The position numbers and the translations under genes are program-made. The notes under the pieces were generated by a model that was not told where the DNA came from, ran no database searches, and saw only the letters and a program-made list of their open reading frames with translations. A stretch of DNA of 64,000 nucleotides from Sweltsa coloradensis (taxonomy: Eukaryota; Arthropoda; Insecta; Plecoptera; Chloroperlidae): contig JAMZAV010001060.1 of NCBI GenBank assembly GCA_024449915.1, forward strand, positions 124,001-188,000, given 5' to 3'. Below are positions 32,990 to 44,812 of the stretch, one piece after another; position 1 is the stretch's first letter; the number at the start of each line of letters is the position of its first letter.

Positions 32990-33730
32990 GGGTAACGGTG
33001 TTGACAAAAAGTAACAGTCTTGACAAAAAAGTTACTTTTCTAACAGTAACAATTTTTTTCTAAGATCATGTTGCTTGTTAGTGTACAAATCAGTCTTACC
33101 TAAAGATAAAATCCATCTAACCCAACAAGTTTGTGTTGAGTTTAAAGTAAAGAGACACTACGGGTAACGGTCTTGAGTCTTGACAAAAAGTAACATTCTT
33201 GACAATGTGATCACTGAAAATCAATAAAAACAAGTGTTTTGTTACTTTTGTGTATGGCAATGAATTACAACCTCTCCCTTCAAAACACATCTACAGTTGC
33301 AGGAAATTAATGCAGTAATCCACGATGCCCTTGGTAATGTTACTTTTTGAAAGTAACATACCTGACAAGTGACAAGTAACGGTCTTGACATTTTTATATT
33401 CATAAATAAATATCAGTACAAATGCCATGTGCATAAAAGTAGGGTTGTGTTTTCTAGGATTTGGAACTTGATTGTAATGTAATTATAGTGTTTAATCAAA
33501 GATAAAATTAAAAATTAATGATCTTAACTTGGTAACATTCATGACCAATAATTAAAATACTCGCCGTTTATTTGTTCCCTTCTCAATTTTAACAGATATC
33601 ATTGAAAAATCAAACAAACTTCAATGGTGTCATATCATGGACTCTTGTTCTTGTTCTTCTTCATTGATTCACTGCCTTCTACACTTTATTTTTATTTATT
33701 TTTTGCACGGTAACGGTCATGACATCAATA
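32990..33730 (+). repeat. cluster of spaced GTAACGGTCTTGAC motifs
   Basis: TAACGGT/TAACAGT/TAACATT followed by CTTGAC or CATGAC occurs at about 32994, 33011, 33165, 33190, 33383, 33533 and 33712, with complementary GTTAC words between. Spacing is irregular, so this is not a simple tandem repeat. TAACGG fits the MYB core; any regulatory role is inference. Confidence 0.5.
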
Positions 33731-34771
33731 TTATTACCACAGTGGGGACGAACACTCCTTACTTGATATTTCTTGGAAAATGTTATTATATAAAAATGTC
33801 TTAAACATCGATTACTTAATTATTATTTCTGCTTTCATTTTCACCAAGGGATTAAAATAGTATTAAGTGAAAAATCCAAACAGCTTACTGAAACACTTCT
33901 GGTTTTGTGGATAGGGACATAGGTTTTAGCACATTTTGCATTACGTAATAGTGAATTAAAGATCGGCCTTACAAGATAGAAGTGCAAAAATTCATGGAGC
34001 TAATAAAAACTATAAATATTCTGAAAATGTACAACCAAAATTTATGCAAATCAATATAAATCTAAAAAAAAAAATTGGCCTATTAAGGTGGGACAGCACA
34101 AGGGTCATTTTATTTGAGGATGACCCAGTACCAAAACGACCGATTCAAGCAAACTAAAAGTGATTAAATAAGTCCAGAAACTACTTTCCGCGGCCTAAAA
34201 CCAAGTAAATTCATAATAATATTCAGTTAGAAAAAGGAAAATCATTAATTTAATACAAAATAACATTTCTGTCAAATTACCCTTATACCGAGTAAGTCCA
34301 TCTCGCAAACATCAGCTGGTTAGTATAAAAGATAAGTATATAACTCCCCGAAAAGATGCGACCACTGGCAGTCGTCGTCGGGGACTTCTACCCCTTCCCC
34401 GACGACCTCCTTGACGACGACGACTATGATAATACGAACGATGCCAAAGACGATGACGACCACGACGTGAGAACCCCCTTTTTTCTTTCACAGCTACCCG
34501 TGGCTTGTTCTGACCAGCATAGGATTTTCCTCCCTATATCACTAAGGCTAGAGTGGCGCATTATAACCGAACGGTTGACGCGCCCTGAAACCAAATAAAC
34601 TAAAAAACATTTTCTATGTTCACCTTTAGGCCTAAATTGTCTTTAATTTTTCATAAGCCTACATTGACGCTGGAGGTAATCGTAGGTCTACACTAGCTGG
34701 CCGTCCCATTTAGCCTGGCGTGTATCAGTTGAACAAGAGTATGCGACCACAAATATTTGTGCAATGATTAT

Positions 34772-35060
34772 ACTAGGGAAACGCCAAAGTCGTAGATAGA
34801 TGAGTGAGTGAGCCATGTGTTGAGTACCCGGGAACATTTGCATTTAAGTTTGATGATAATAATTATATAGGTTGGCCTATAATTAATAGGGTTTTGAGTT
34901 GAGTTGGTTTAAGGGCGCGTCAACTGTAAGGCCATAATGCGCCACTCTAGCCAATAATAGGCTAGGGAGGTCTTAGGTAGGAGGAGGAAAGGGAACGTTA
35001 CCAGGTACTCAACACATAGCTGACTCACTCGTTTAACAACGACTTTGGCGTTTCCCTAGT
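34772..35060. mobile_element. foldback MITE with ACTAGGGAAACGCC ends, copy 1
   Basis: The ends ACTAGGGAAACGCCAAAGTC and GACTTTGGCGTTTCCCTAGT are inverted repeats that extend imperfectly about 65 bp inward through GAGTGAGTGA and TGTTGAGTACC. The middle differs from copy 2 (46878-47057). The ends resemble the CTAG-hairpin 3' end of the Helitron-like family, here on both sides. Confidence 0.85.
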
Positions 35061-35643
35061 TTAAAAAATATTAGGCCTATCTTTCAAACTTGAATTAGGC
35101 ATAGGAAATTATTCCTCACTTAACAGATCGGGAAAAATCAAAGTTAAACTTCCAGGGCCTACCTACTCTGATGTTTTTTTTCTTCAAAATTTTAAGCTTG
35201 ATACTAAAATAGCAAAGGATGTAGGCCTAATATTAATGTGTTTGAAATAATTAAATTTAACTCCATTGCAGGTTTCTCGATTTAGTTAGTCGAGAAACAA
35301 CAAAAATACTCATTTGTAGGCCTAGGCCTACATAAATCCTCTAAAATTTAACTTAGAACTCTAGAAGAAAACTAGAATATAGCCTGCCACATGTTCACTG
35401 AGATTAGCTATTTGTTCCTAATTGAGGAATTACATATTTTTGTATATAAACCCAGTGCAGAGGCATTGGCATTGTTCCTACTTAACCCACTTACCCCATC
35501 CCCGTTTCATTATTTTAAGTCTCAGTTCCTTACCACATTTCAACAAGAAAAGTTAAGGGGTCTGCCTTTTCGAGACAATACGGTAATTGGTCTGGCGCTA
35601 GTAATTACTGAACTTAATCATCATTCTCCAATATCCTTTGCAG

Positions 35644-35689
35644 TGTACTGTAACGACTTGGCGTGACTCCGGACATCCCAATTTAATCT
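35644..35689 (+). other. HDLBP: vigilin 5' UTR part of exon 3
   Basis: It follows the acceptor TCCAATATCCTTTGCAG (AG ends 35643). An in-frame TAA at 35684-35686 separates it from the ATG. Confidence 0.7.
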
Positions 35690-35854
35690 ATGCAGCAGTC
35701 AGTGATGGAGGCCGAAGCAGCGTACGAACCCGCTACTTTCACCTACGATGATGCGTTCCCGGCGCTACCCGAGAGCGCGCTGCCCGTGCCACAAGTCAAT
35801 CAGATGGGGCAGTGGGTCAACAAGATGAGGATCGGCTCTTCGGTTGTTACTCAG
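35690..35854 (+). CDS. HDLBP: vigilin, start-codon exon (residues 1-55)
   Basis: This is the N-terminus of vigilin, a cytoplasmic and ER-associated multi-KH RNA-binding protein that binds mRNAs and tRNA and supports translation of secretory messages. The ATG at 35690 is bounded by an in-frame TAA two codons upstream; a second Met six codons in (35705) is an alternative. The peptide includes TYDDAFPALPE, matching the conserved TYKDAFPPLPE of vertebrate vigilin, then WVNKMRIGSSVVTQ, matching WGNKIRPIKASVITQ. The exon ends on a codon at CAG|GTAGGC (GT at 35855), phase 0, and joins directly to VFRVPVEERK at 59361, exactly as the family reads. The intron that follows is 23.5 kb. Confidence 0.93.
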
Positions 35855-35983
35855 GTAGGCCAACGTTCTTTAATGCCAAGAGGAACCTGACCGTTTTCTT
35901 TGGCTTTTCAAACTGTTCTATGGGCTATGGCCCATGGGGCTACTAAACTTATCAGGAATGGAATTCCGGACGAAGTCTCATAT

Positions 35984-36252
35984 CGATAATGAAGAACCAA
36001 TACCTTCTATCTGCCATTTTCTGCCAAAATGAGATGTTGGTGTCTATGGATACAGAAAATTATTTCGAATTATTTGGTGCTAATAGCTCCTATCTAACAA
36101 TGCTTAAACATCTCCAAAAGAGACATAGTACTACCTTACATCAATATCTCCTATCTGCCACCGCCAACTAGTTACTTTTTTTAAATCAGTTTTAATGCTC
36201 TCCTGAACAATTTGCTTTTTGGCAGATAGAAGGTATTGGTTCTTCACCATCG
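35984..36252. mobile_element. MITE with CGATGGTGAAGAA ends, ATAT target duplication, copy 2
   Basis: Inverted relative to the copy at 22741-22999. The ends are CGATAATGAAGAA and TTCTTCACCATCG, flanked by ATAT (35980-35983, 36253-36256). It lies 129 bp inside vigilin intron 3 and abuts a LINE remnant. Confidence 0.85.
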
Positions 36253-36256
36253 ATAT

Positions 36257-39240
36257 CTAGATCAAAAGATCTTCCTTAACACATTTAACGAATGTTTTCC
36301 AGAAAAACTAATACAAATTAAAAGAAAGTTCATTGAACAACCTTGGATTACACAAGGCATTAAGAACTCTAGTGTAAATCTAAAATGTCTAGGCCTATAT
36401 CATCTAAAGAAACATTTTAAAACTCAATTTACAGATATAACATTTAAAAAATATAAGAAACGATAAGAAAATTCTAAGAGTAGCCAAAAAACAGAATCTA
36501 AATAGACAGCAAATAGTGAAAATAAATCAAAAACAATATGGGAAATTGTTAACCAACAAACAAATAAATCAATAAATAGAAAATACAACCTAAGTAATAT
36601 TGAGCTAAAAAGTAATAATAATAAAATCACTGATCAACAAATAATATCCGATACATTCAATAAAAATTTGCAACAATAGCTGACAACTTAACTCAACCCT
36701 TAGCATCAGATGGTAAAGCATCAACAAAATACCTAACAGATTCTAACAATGCACCAGTCAATACTCTATTCATTTACTATACTAGTAAAACTGAAATACT
36801 TTACATAGTTTCAAAAAAGAAAAACCTCCAATCATGTAGACTGGATCAAATACCTGTGTCAGTTATTAAGACAAGCATAGGTAATCTAACACCAATCCTT
36901 ACCCACATTTTTAACGACTATTGAGAGATCAGTGTTCCCCAAGAAATTAAAAGTCTCAAAAATAGTACCACTATTTAAAAAGGGCGATAAGACAGATATC
37001 AATAACTATCGACCAATATCTCTGCTACCAGCATTCTCAAAGATTTTCGAGAAAATAATACATACAAGAACAATTTCATTCATAGAAAAAGAAAATCTAC
37101 TTATCAAATAGGCCCTTGTCAAAATGGATTTAGGAAAAAATAGGTCAACAATAAATACCATAGAAAAATTAATTAGGGTAATAACATAACTGATGGAATA
37201 GAAAAAAAAAAAATGAACATTTACTTGGAATTTTCTGTGACCTATCTATATAAAGCATTCGATTGCATAGATCACACTTTACTACTATCAAAACTTAAGT
37301 TTTATGGCATACGAGGACACCCACACCACACCCATATCACTTAATCAAATCTTATCTCTCAGAAAGGATTCAACATGTTGAGATAAAATCCATAGACGAT
37401 TAAAATTGTGAGAAAAGTTATATATCTGATGGCGAACAGGTTAAGTGTGGAGTTCCACAAGGCTCCATACTAGGACCATTATTATTTATCATATTCATAA
37501 ATGATCTCGCCAAAATTCTAAATAATGTAGGTATTGAATTATTTGTGGATGATACAAGCATCCCTATAAGATGCAAAATACATGAAAACCTAATAAACAT
37601 CAGTGAAGAAGTACTTGCTGCTGTAACTAAATGTTTCAAAATAATAAGCTTCTACTTAATGCCAATAAATAGAGGTGATGAGAAATGGTGATATAAAAAC
37701 CCAAATTTCGTTTTAATAAACCCAAATTTCGCGTTTTTTGCGATATCATTTAAATTGTCAAAAACGTACATAGGCCTAAAGAAAAAAAAATCATGAACAA
37801 AAAAATCCATTTTTTTCATCTAACAAAAAAATCATTTTTTTAAAAAATAAGCCCTTAAATAGGGATGACATCGATTCCAATAAGTTAGAATTGATCATTG
37901 TGACCCAAAAGTCTATTCAGAATCGACTCCCAAGACAAAAATAAATATGTATACGCGCCATTATTTTGGTGGACTATTGCCGCGGACGCCGTGATACGCG
38001 CCGTTATTTTGGCGTTCTATTTCCGTGGAGCCTGTGACGTCACGAAACGATGTATCGCCTGCCGCGCGCGTAATGTTCGGTCTGGACTGGCACCTCCACC
38101 AAAATTTGCGAAAATTCTGGACCGGCACCTCCATCATTCCCCCACATTTTGAGCACTAAAATGTTTAATTTCGCGAGTTAATTCGCGTTTTGACCAGTTT
38201 TTACAATTTTGTTCGTTTTTCGCGCTATAGGCCTACACGAGATTTCCCGAAATTCGCGTTTTCAAAATGTTGTTTTTCCATCTCTAAATGATGTAATTCG
38301 TCGACAATATCACATTTTAGGCAATAAAATGGATATTTAAAAAAATTCGCGAATTTTGTTATCATTTTTCACTACCTCTACCAATAAAACTAATTTTATC
38401 GAATTCTGTCCCAAAAAAACACCAAACATTGTAAACAAGGATAGTGAAAACCCTAAACAATGTGGTGGACAATACTGAAATAAAGAAAGTTAATACAACC
38501 CAATTTCTTGGCATTGATGATAATCTAAATTGGCACAAACATTGTGAAATGTTGGCTAATAGACTAAGCTCTGCATGCTTCTCATTAAAAACAATACATT
38601 TAATTAACATAAAAACAGCAAAAATAGCATACTAGCTATGCCAATTTTGAATCGCACATGAGATATGGTACCTAAAATATGGGGAAAATCAACAAAGGCA
38701 CAAATAATATTCAAACTTCAAAAACGAGCACTTCGAAATGTTCTAGGTCTGAAACAAAAGAAAGACTCGTATACTAAACCTCACTGTAAACCACATTTTA
38801 TTAAACACAAAATAGGCCCTACTCACTTTCTACAGTCTCCACTTATTTCAATCAATCATAAATACTGTATTAAAAAAAAATATTATCAATCAAGAAACTA
38901 ACAAAAATATTCATACTCATACTCATAACACAAGACACGCCAATAACATTCATGCAAAATATATTACAAAAGAACTTTAAGATAACTCATATTATTCTAA
39001 TTCTAAATTTTATAATAAACTCCCAGCAACTCTAAAGAACACATCCAGCATAAGCATCTTCAAAAATAAACTCAAACAACTATTATGCAACAAAGCCTAC
39101 TACAGTCTACACAATTGAGGAATTCCTGCAAGACAAACCACTTGAGAATTATAATGATATAGGCCTATCAAATAAATACCAACTAGGCCTATCACATACT
39201 GTATTTTTCAAAATGCCTAACTCTTGCATTTTATTATTTT
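36257..39240 (+). pseudogene. decayed LINE with reverse transcriptase, split by a hAT insertion
   Basis: In several frames one reads a pre-RT segment (KRKFIEQPWITQGIKN, about 36320), NNYRPISLLPAFSKIFEK (about 37000), GVPQGSILGPLLFIIFIND (37448) and FVDDTS at the YADD position (about 37540). The hAT at 37670-38380 interrupts it; then FLGIDDNLNWHKHCE (about 38500) and a C-terminal tail to about 39118. There are many frameshifts and stops. It is of the same general CR1/Jockey-like type as the 9.5-kb LINE but diverged. The AT-rich repeat at 39240 may be its 3' end. Confidence 0.85.
37670..38380. mobile_element. hAT-like element, TAGAGGTAGTGAAAAATG family, copy 1
   Basis: The ends TAGAGGTGATGAGAAATGGT and ATCATTTTTCACTACCTCTA are flanked by exact 8-bp duplications CCAATAAA (37662-37669, 38381-38388). 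The interior has GCGAAATT/AATTCGC words and an ACCGGCACCTCCA motif. 711 bp, no transposase. It sits in the decayed LINE. Related copy at 60468-61138. Confidence 0.93.
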
Positions 39241-40440
39241 ATTATTTATTTAACGTATCCTATTCATTTATAAAAACTGATTTACAAAGGAGGACAACTA
39301 AATAAATCTAATTACATAGATGCAGAAACTACAATAAACTACATTTAAGTACCTACATATTTGAAATATTAGCATTACAACAGCAATGCATTTAAACTAG
39401 GGATGTGCGGGTACCCGAAAAACGGGTAATTTTCGGGTAGGTAAAATTACCCGACCTCGGGTCGGGCCGTCAATTCCTACCCGAAAAAGTCGGGTCGGGT
39501 AGAAGTAATAAAGAAACACGCCAATCTGCTCCTTTTAAACCTCCCGCTCACACGCCAAACGAACAGCTGACGTCGGAGTGGACCAATCGCTACGACGTGG
39601 GCGCGGCTATGCTATGATGCTGTGTCCTTGGCTCTTCCGGCGCTGTTCCCGCTGGAGTAATAGGCCCTACTGACCGTCATTACTCGTGTTCTGGTTATTC
39701 AACGCTAATAACGGCATAAAGCAAGTTGAATATTACGTACGTGGGCGAATGGTGAAAAAGAAACAACGCTAATAAACATCGTCTAATGCCTAGGAGGCGA
39801 GGCGGCAGGCCTAGAACAAGTCCGATCTAGTGCGCATCGTTGCGCGCAGCAGAGCGTTGGGCGGAGTCAGACCGAAAGGCTGGTGCAAACGCGCGATTTC
39901 ATCAGATGCATGGCTGGTACAAACGCATGATTTCGTCGGCCGGAAGAGAAAAATACGCGATCGCATCGGTTTTTCTTGGGGTTTTCGTATCGGAAATATT
40001 AGAAAACGATTGTTACGATATTATTTCCGAGAATAACGAACGATTGATGCAGGAAAACGATAATAGCAGGGTTTCACTGTACTAGGCCTAGGCCTACTCA
40101 AGCAAAAGTTCATAAGACGCCGATTTGGAAGTACTTTGTGTCAACACAGCCCAGAGTGGCTACCTGCAACCAATGCAAAACTGTTTTGTAGGATTTTAAA
40201 AAAAAATGAATTCACAAATAAAAAAATATTCACTACCCGAGCCCGACCCGAGGGTACTTCAATTACCCGAGCCCGAGGGTACTTTCAATTACCCGACCCG
40301 AGCCCGACCCGAGTTCAAAAACCACTACCCGCACATCCCTAATTTAAACACAACAATTTTGTTAACAAATGAAAATGATATAAAATGTATTTAATTAATA
40401 AATCAAATATAAAAAGGGGTGGGGAATGAAAAGAAAAGGA
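39240..40440 (+). repeat. dispersed AT-rich repeat, split by a hAT
   Basis: 39240-39397 and 40350-40440 match the two halves of 7840-8120; the hAT at 39398-40341 lies between them. Confidence 0.75.
39398..40341 (+). mobile_element. hAT element with remnant BED zinc finger
   Basis: The ends TAGGGATGTGCGGGTA and TACCCGCACATCCCTA are flanked by exact 8-bp duplications ATTTAAAC (39390-39397, 40342-40349). After a GC-rich, promoter-like interior (CTGACGTCGG, CGGAAG), bases 40105-40188 encode 28 residues with the pattern W-x-YF-x10-C-x2-C (IWKYFVSTQ, then ATCNQC), the first half of a BED zinc finger as found at the N-terminus of hAT transposases, followed by TAG. The rest of the transposase is deleted and the element resumes with CCCGAGCCCGACCCG repeats, so it is an internal-deletion derivative. 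A truncated copy is at 132-740. Confidence 0.92.
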
Positions 40441-40479
40441 AAAAAGGTAAAAAAGGAAAAAAATTGTATGCCTCATAGC

Positions 40480-40959
40480 TAGAGTTCCAGGAAATATATT
40501 TTTTGGATTGACAAATTATGCTCTTTGAAATTCAAATTATGCTTAATTTTGCATTTTCATTTTTTGCTATTTTTCACCAAAATACGCATTTTTGATACAT
40601 TTTGATTAGCAATGTAAAATGCTTTTAAAAAAATAGGCCTAGAGCCGGTGTCTAGCAACACCGAAAAAACTGTCAAAATGTCTGTATTTTGGGAAAATCG
40701 TAATTCCATGAATTTTCGGCGTGTTTTTATCGGAAATAATACCGATAAAATGGTCAATTTCGCTGATTGGTCAGTAAAAACAGTAAAAAGCATTTTATTT
40801 GCGTTTTCATCAATAAATGGAATATTTTGTGTTTTGGTGCGGTTTCAAATTGCATTTTTTTGGCGTCATACTCATAGGCCATGGGATCTTATGAAAAACA
40901 TGTTTCAGGTATTTTTAAGCTTTTCATTTTTTCGCGATTGCGAAATCCCTGGATCCCTA
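40480..40959. mobile_element. hAT-like MITE, TAGAGTTCCAGG family
   Basis: The ends TAGAGTTCCAGGAAAT and GCGAAATCCCTGGATCCCTA are imperfect inverted repeats flanked by exact 8-bp duplications CTCATAGC (40472-40479, 40960-40967). 480 bp, AT-rich, no transposase; the frame at 40648-40971 crosses its right edge and is not a gene. Confidence 0.88.
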
Positions 40960-41477
40960 CTCATAGCATAGATGGGCTAAATCAATGTGAACTAGACTAA
41001 GCCCATGTATTTTTAAACATATTCAGTATTTAATTAAGTGTAGTATTAATCTTATGTGTTGGTATATGGGGGGCATACTCAGCACACTGCCACAAGTCGG
41101 CGGCATGAACAAAGGACATTATAATTCAAAACTAAAACGCCGCCAAGCACAAAAGATATGAGAAAGCGCATGTTTACATTAGCCTTCCGCCTACAATGTG
41201 ACACCTCAATTCAGGAACTGGGTTTTACGGGTAAATGGGTAGTGGAAACACGTACCGGTACCCGACTTCGCCGGGCGGGTACCCGGTACCCGTCGTCTTC
41301 CCGAAGACAAAGTTGCTGATACATTTCGACCAACTAGTGGTCTTTATCACTCAGCGTGAGTAAAGATACTAAAGTAGTTCTAAAGCTAGCATGGTATGTA
41401 CAATGAAGGCGCTGTCGGTGGGTGGTGCTGGTGGCAGATGGCATTAGGTCTACGGGAGGCAGAGCAGGGCAAGCCTG
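40960..41477. other. spacer without recognised features
   Basis: Contains a GGTACCCG-rich stretch at 41262-41305. GTCTTTATCACTCAGCGTGA at 41340 may belong to the 3' end of the Penelope-like element that follows on the minus strand. Confidence 0.4.
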
Positions 41478-41975
41478 CTACCTGTTTTTCAGGTTAGGAG
41501 GCTCGCGAGATCTGGTGATGTGTTGATGTGAAAGTTCCCAGTTTCTGAGCTCCAACTGCCTGCAGTCATCGGGAAGCGCCTTGATGATTCTTGTCGTGAA
41601 ACAGTCTTTGAACGACAGGCTGTGTTCAACAGCATGCTGGGCCACAGGTTTGTCTGGATTCATCTGTTTGACACTTTGACGGTGGCCTGTCATGGTTCTC
41701 AGTTCATTGGTGGTTAGGCGGTTAGGCCTACATACTCTGCTGGACACTGAGTGCACTTGAGCTGGTAGACTACGTTGGAGGTGAGGCAGCTGTTGTGGTG
41801 GTGGATGGGGTAGGTGACCCCTGTGGCTTTAGCAGTGAATGTCTTGGTAGGTGGATGCATAGGGCAGGTTTTGCACCTAGGGCAGTTGCAGGGGTAAGAT
41901 CCTGTGGGGGGAGCTCTCTGCGTATGAGTTGGAGGCCTAGTGGGGTCCCGTTTGATAAGCTCTTAATAACTAGTT
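41478..41975 (-). pseudogene. Penelope-like element remnant with GIY-YIG endonuclease
   Basis: On the minus strand from about 41972: ELIKRDPTRPP, then a cysteine cluster CNCPRCKTCPMHP (from 41890) and SNVVYQLKCTQC, then EYVGLT, which are the zinc-binding and GIY-YIG (VVY...YVG) motifs of Penelope-like retroelements. After a one-base frameshift the frame gives LTTNELRTMTGHRQSV and KPVAQHAVEH and ends at 41478. Only the endonuclease end is recognisable; the reverse transcriptase is not found upstream. Confidence 0.8.
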
Positions 41976-43746
41976 CTGTTATCTCTTCTCTCAAGACTAG
42001 ACCTTGCAGTCAGTTGCTCATGCACACTCGTACTACACAGTCGTCTGCCTACCTTCGTAGGGTACAGTTACCCGTCTACCTTCTCAGGGTGGAGTTCTCT
42101 CGACTGCTAGAGAGCAGTACAAAATTCTCGTTTTCATAATCTCCTTCAGTGCAAACAGTGTTCAGTGCATTAGTTCATCTCAAATCTACCGTCACCCGAC
42201 TTCAAGTGAACGCTCTCACTACGTTCGCCTTCCAGTTGATATGATATGATCTATGATAATATGCTACTGCTGTTGGGTTCGACTGCCGTCCTTGCACATT
42301 TCTTATTTCTTTCTACTCTCTTTTTCTTCTAAGCTCGAGCTTCTTTATACTTTTACTATCTGTTTCGTGGTGTGCACCTCATCTACGCCACCATGCCTAC
42401 CACACTCTGCACTTCTATCTCACGCCCTCACTACAATTAGGGTAAGAGTAGTGCAAGTTTTTATACAGTCCACTAATTACCATATTCTCAGGGCCATGGC
42501 CCAAACACCACCATTTATCAAGACGTCAGCAACGAAGCTCGGGGAAGATGTTTACTTTTGTCTCGTACGAATACTTAATAATTTGCATATATGAATGTCA
42601 ATAAGGTTGTTGTAACTGAAAATAATATATCTTTGTCACTTATGCCCTAAATGCCACCATGTGTCAAGACACTCTGGTCGAAGCAAATGGAACAATTTCA
42701 CGTTTCCGCCGTATGAATACATAATAATTTGCACATACTGTATGTATGGCAAAATGTAATGACACTGAAAATATCATATTTTTGGCGCGCAAGGGTCGAA
42801 GCTTATGACTGATTTTAACTTTACTGAATAGAAATATTTAATAATTTGTACGTATTAGTGAAAAAAAAATGGTTGAAATTGAAAATAAAACATTTTTGGC
42901 ACTTGCGCCCTTTTGTCACTATATCTCAGGACGCACGCGGCGGAGCTTAGGGGACTTTTCAACTATTGTTCAAGATGGTCAACTGAGCCCGTGTGCAAAT
43001 TTTCAGCTTGTACCTAATTATGTCCGGGTGAAAACCTATCTTTCCTAAGCTAATGTTTACTAGGCCTAGTCAATATTTACAAGTTTAGGCCTATGTAGGG
43101 TGTTTATTTTATGTACGTATCAGTGTTCTCCCCAGGAAAAAATTCAAGGGTTATTCTAAAAAACATTGCCAGGTAAAGGCTACTGTGCAAAGAAAAAAAG
43201 AAGAAAAAACATTTTTTTTTTCAAAATTTGATTTTTTCAACAAAAAAATGATTTTTTTGGGGGTGGGGGTGGAGTCAAGCTTTGCCGGGCGGCAATGTGC
43301 GTGTTTTTTGGAAGAGACTGTACGGCCGGGAGTGAGCTGGCTTTGGCGCCCGCGCTTTGTTATGTACGACTGTTGACAGTCAAGTGTCATGTAGCAGCCT
43401 CGCGCGTCAAGGCCGTTTTAAGTGTTTGATAATCAACGTCTAAGGATAGATAGCTGGCTGGCTATGTCATCACAAGCTCCATGGAAATAGACCGCACAAG
43501 AAATGATGCGTAAAATTACAATTTTTGCCGGAAAACATGTCCGTGAAGTTCACCGTTGATAGTCTAACTTTAAAAAATGGAACCTGTTTGAAAAGTCGTG
43601 AACGGGGTTGCTATAGAACTTTTTCCGGGTATCCGACGTCATCACTAGCCTATATTGAGGTTATGTCCGACCCAAAAGAAATTAAAAAATATTTTGCTCT
43701 TATGTTAAAGGCCCTCTTTCATTCAGCCAACTCTCACGGACTAAGT
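41976..43746. other. intronic spacer
   Basis: Mixed sequence. CAGTGTTCTCCCCAGGAAAA (43122) looks like a hAT terminus, but no partner end is found. Direct repeats around AATAATTTGCA(CT)AT (42574, 42726) are short. No gene. Confidence 0.4.
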
Positions 43747-44812
43747 TAAACACACATAACAAAAACTTGTAAAAATACAGCCAAACCTTACATACTCAAA
43801 AGAAATGAGATCTAAAAAAGGGCCAAACTCATCTACACTTCCACATTTCCGCATTCTTAATTCATAAACGTCCAGTGTCCCGTAACAAGATCCTAGAAAA
43901 GCTTGGCAAAATAGAATTTGCAACTACTATTAATTGAAACATAATATTCATCCAAATTCTTTTTTTCTAAATAATTTAAACGTAATGGTCATGCAAATTC
44001 TATTATGCCAAGCTTTCTAGGATGTTCTTACGGGACACTGTACGTTTATGAATTAAGAATGCACAAATGGGGAAGGGTAGATGAGCTTGGCCCTTTTTTT
44101 AGATCTCATTTCTTTTGAGTGTGTAAGGTTTGGCTGTATTTTTACAAGTTTTTGTTATGTGTGGGATCTCATTACTTTTTCAAGTTCCATTGCAAAATTA
44201 TTTGTTAAAATATAATAATTTTATCAAAGTTGATTTAATTTCTATGGTATTACCAATTAACAATGTCAATAGGATGTAAAATATTTAGTGGTCCAAAGAC
44301 TTGCTTTTTGTTAACAATGCAGTCGATTATTGTCAAGTAACTATAGTTACTTGTTGATTATAGTCTTAAGACTTGTATTGAAACCTTTATTTGGAAGCCT
44401 TCCAGCAAAATTTTTCAACTTTTTCTTTCAAAAGAAACTGTATCACTATTACCTTAATGCCCATGTAAAATATGAACGTTGTAGCCCCACCCTTTTGGCC
44501 AGAATCGCTGGGCAATTGAAACTGATGAATTAGACAGACAGTAGTCAGTAGTAGTAACTTACATCCTTAAAGTGATTTTGAGCATGTTTCAAGTCATTTT
44601 TTCACCAAGAAGGAATGTTCCTACACCAACCAAATTTGGCATGTGTTGTCAGGTACCTAAATCCCCTCGATTTTGATAAGTTTTCAAGTTCACATCACGT
44701 TTCATGACGGCTGGGTGACACCTCAAAATCACCCCAACTCTGCTTGCTGTATAAGGTGCCTGAGTGTATAGCGCACCGCGGCTTGGCTGCGGCGCCCTAA
44801 CGGGCACCTAGA
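43747..44812 (+). mobile_element. repeat family F1, copy 3 (most complete)
   Basis: It opens with a palindrome (43750-44165: ACAAAAACTTGTAAAAATAC and its complement, with GATGAGCTTGGCCC inside). It passes through TTGTAGCCCCACCCTTTTGG (44479) and ends GGCGCCCTAACGGGCACCTAG at 44812. Same order, inverted, at 23176-24160. No coding. Confidence 0.75.

Larger units (their letters stand above)
30564..35643 (+). other. HDLBP: vigilin intron 2 (inferred)
   Basis: It contains a TAGGCCTA-dense zone (30610-30900), a hairpin repeat (32079-32170), a GTAAC/TGAC motif cluster (32990-33730) and a MITE (34772-35060). 31000-32070, 33740-34770 and 35061-35630 are AT-rich with no recognised gene. Confidence 0.5.

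Noticed and set aside
34356..34598. 80-codon frame beginning MRPLAVVVGDFYPFPDD with a TATAAAA 26 bp upstream
   Set aside because: The TATA box is too close for a leader, the acidic stretch comes from GAC/GAT repeats, and there is no recognisable domain.
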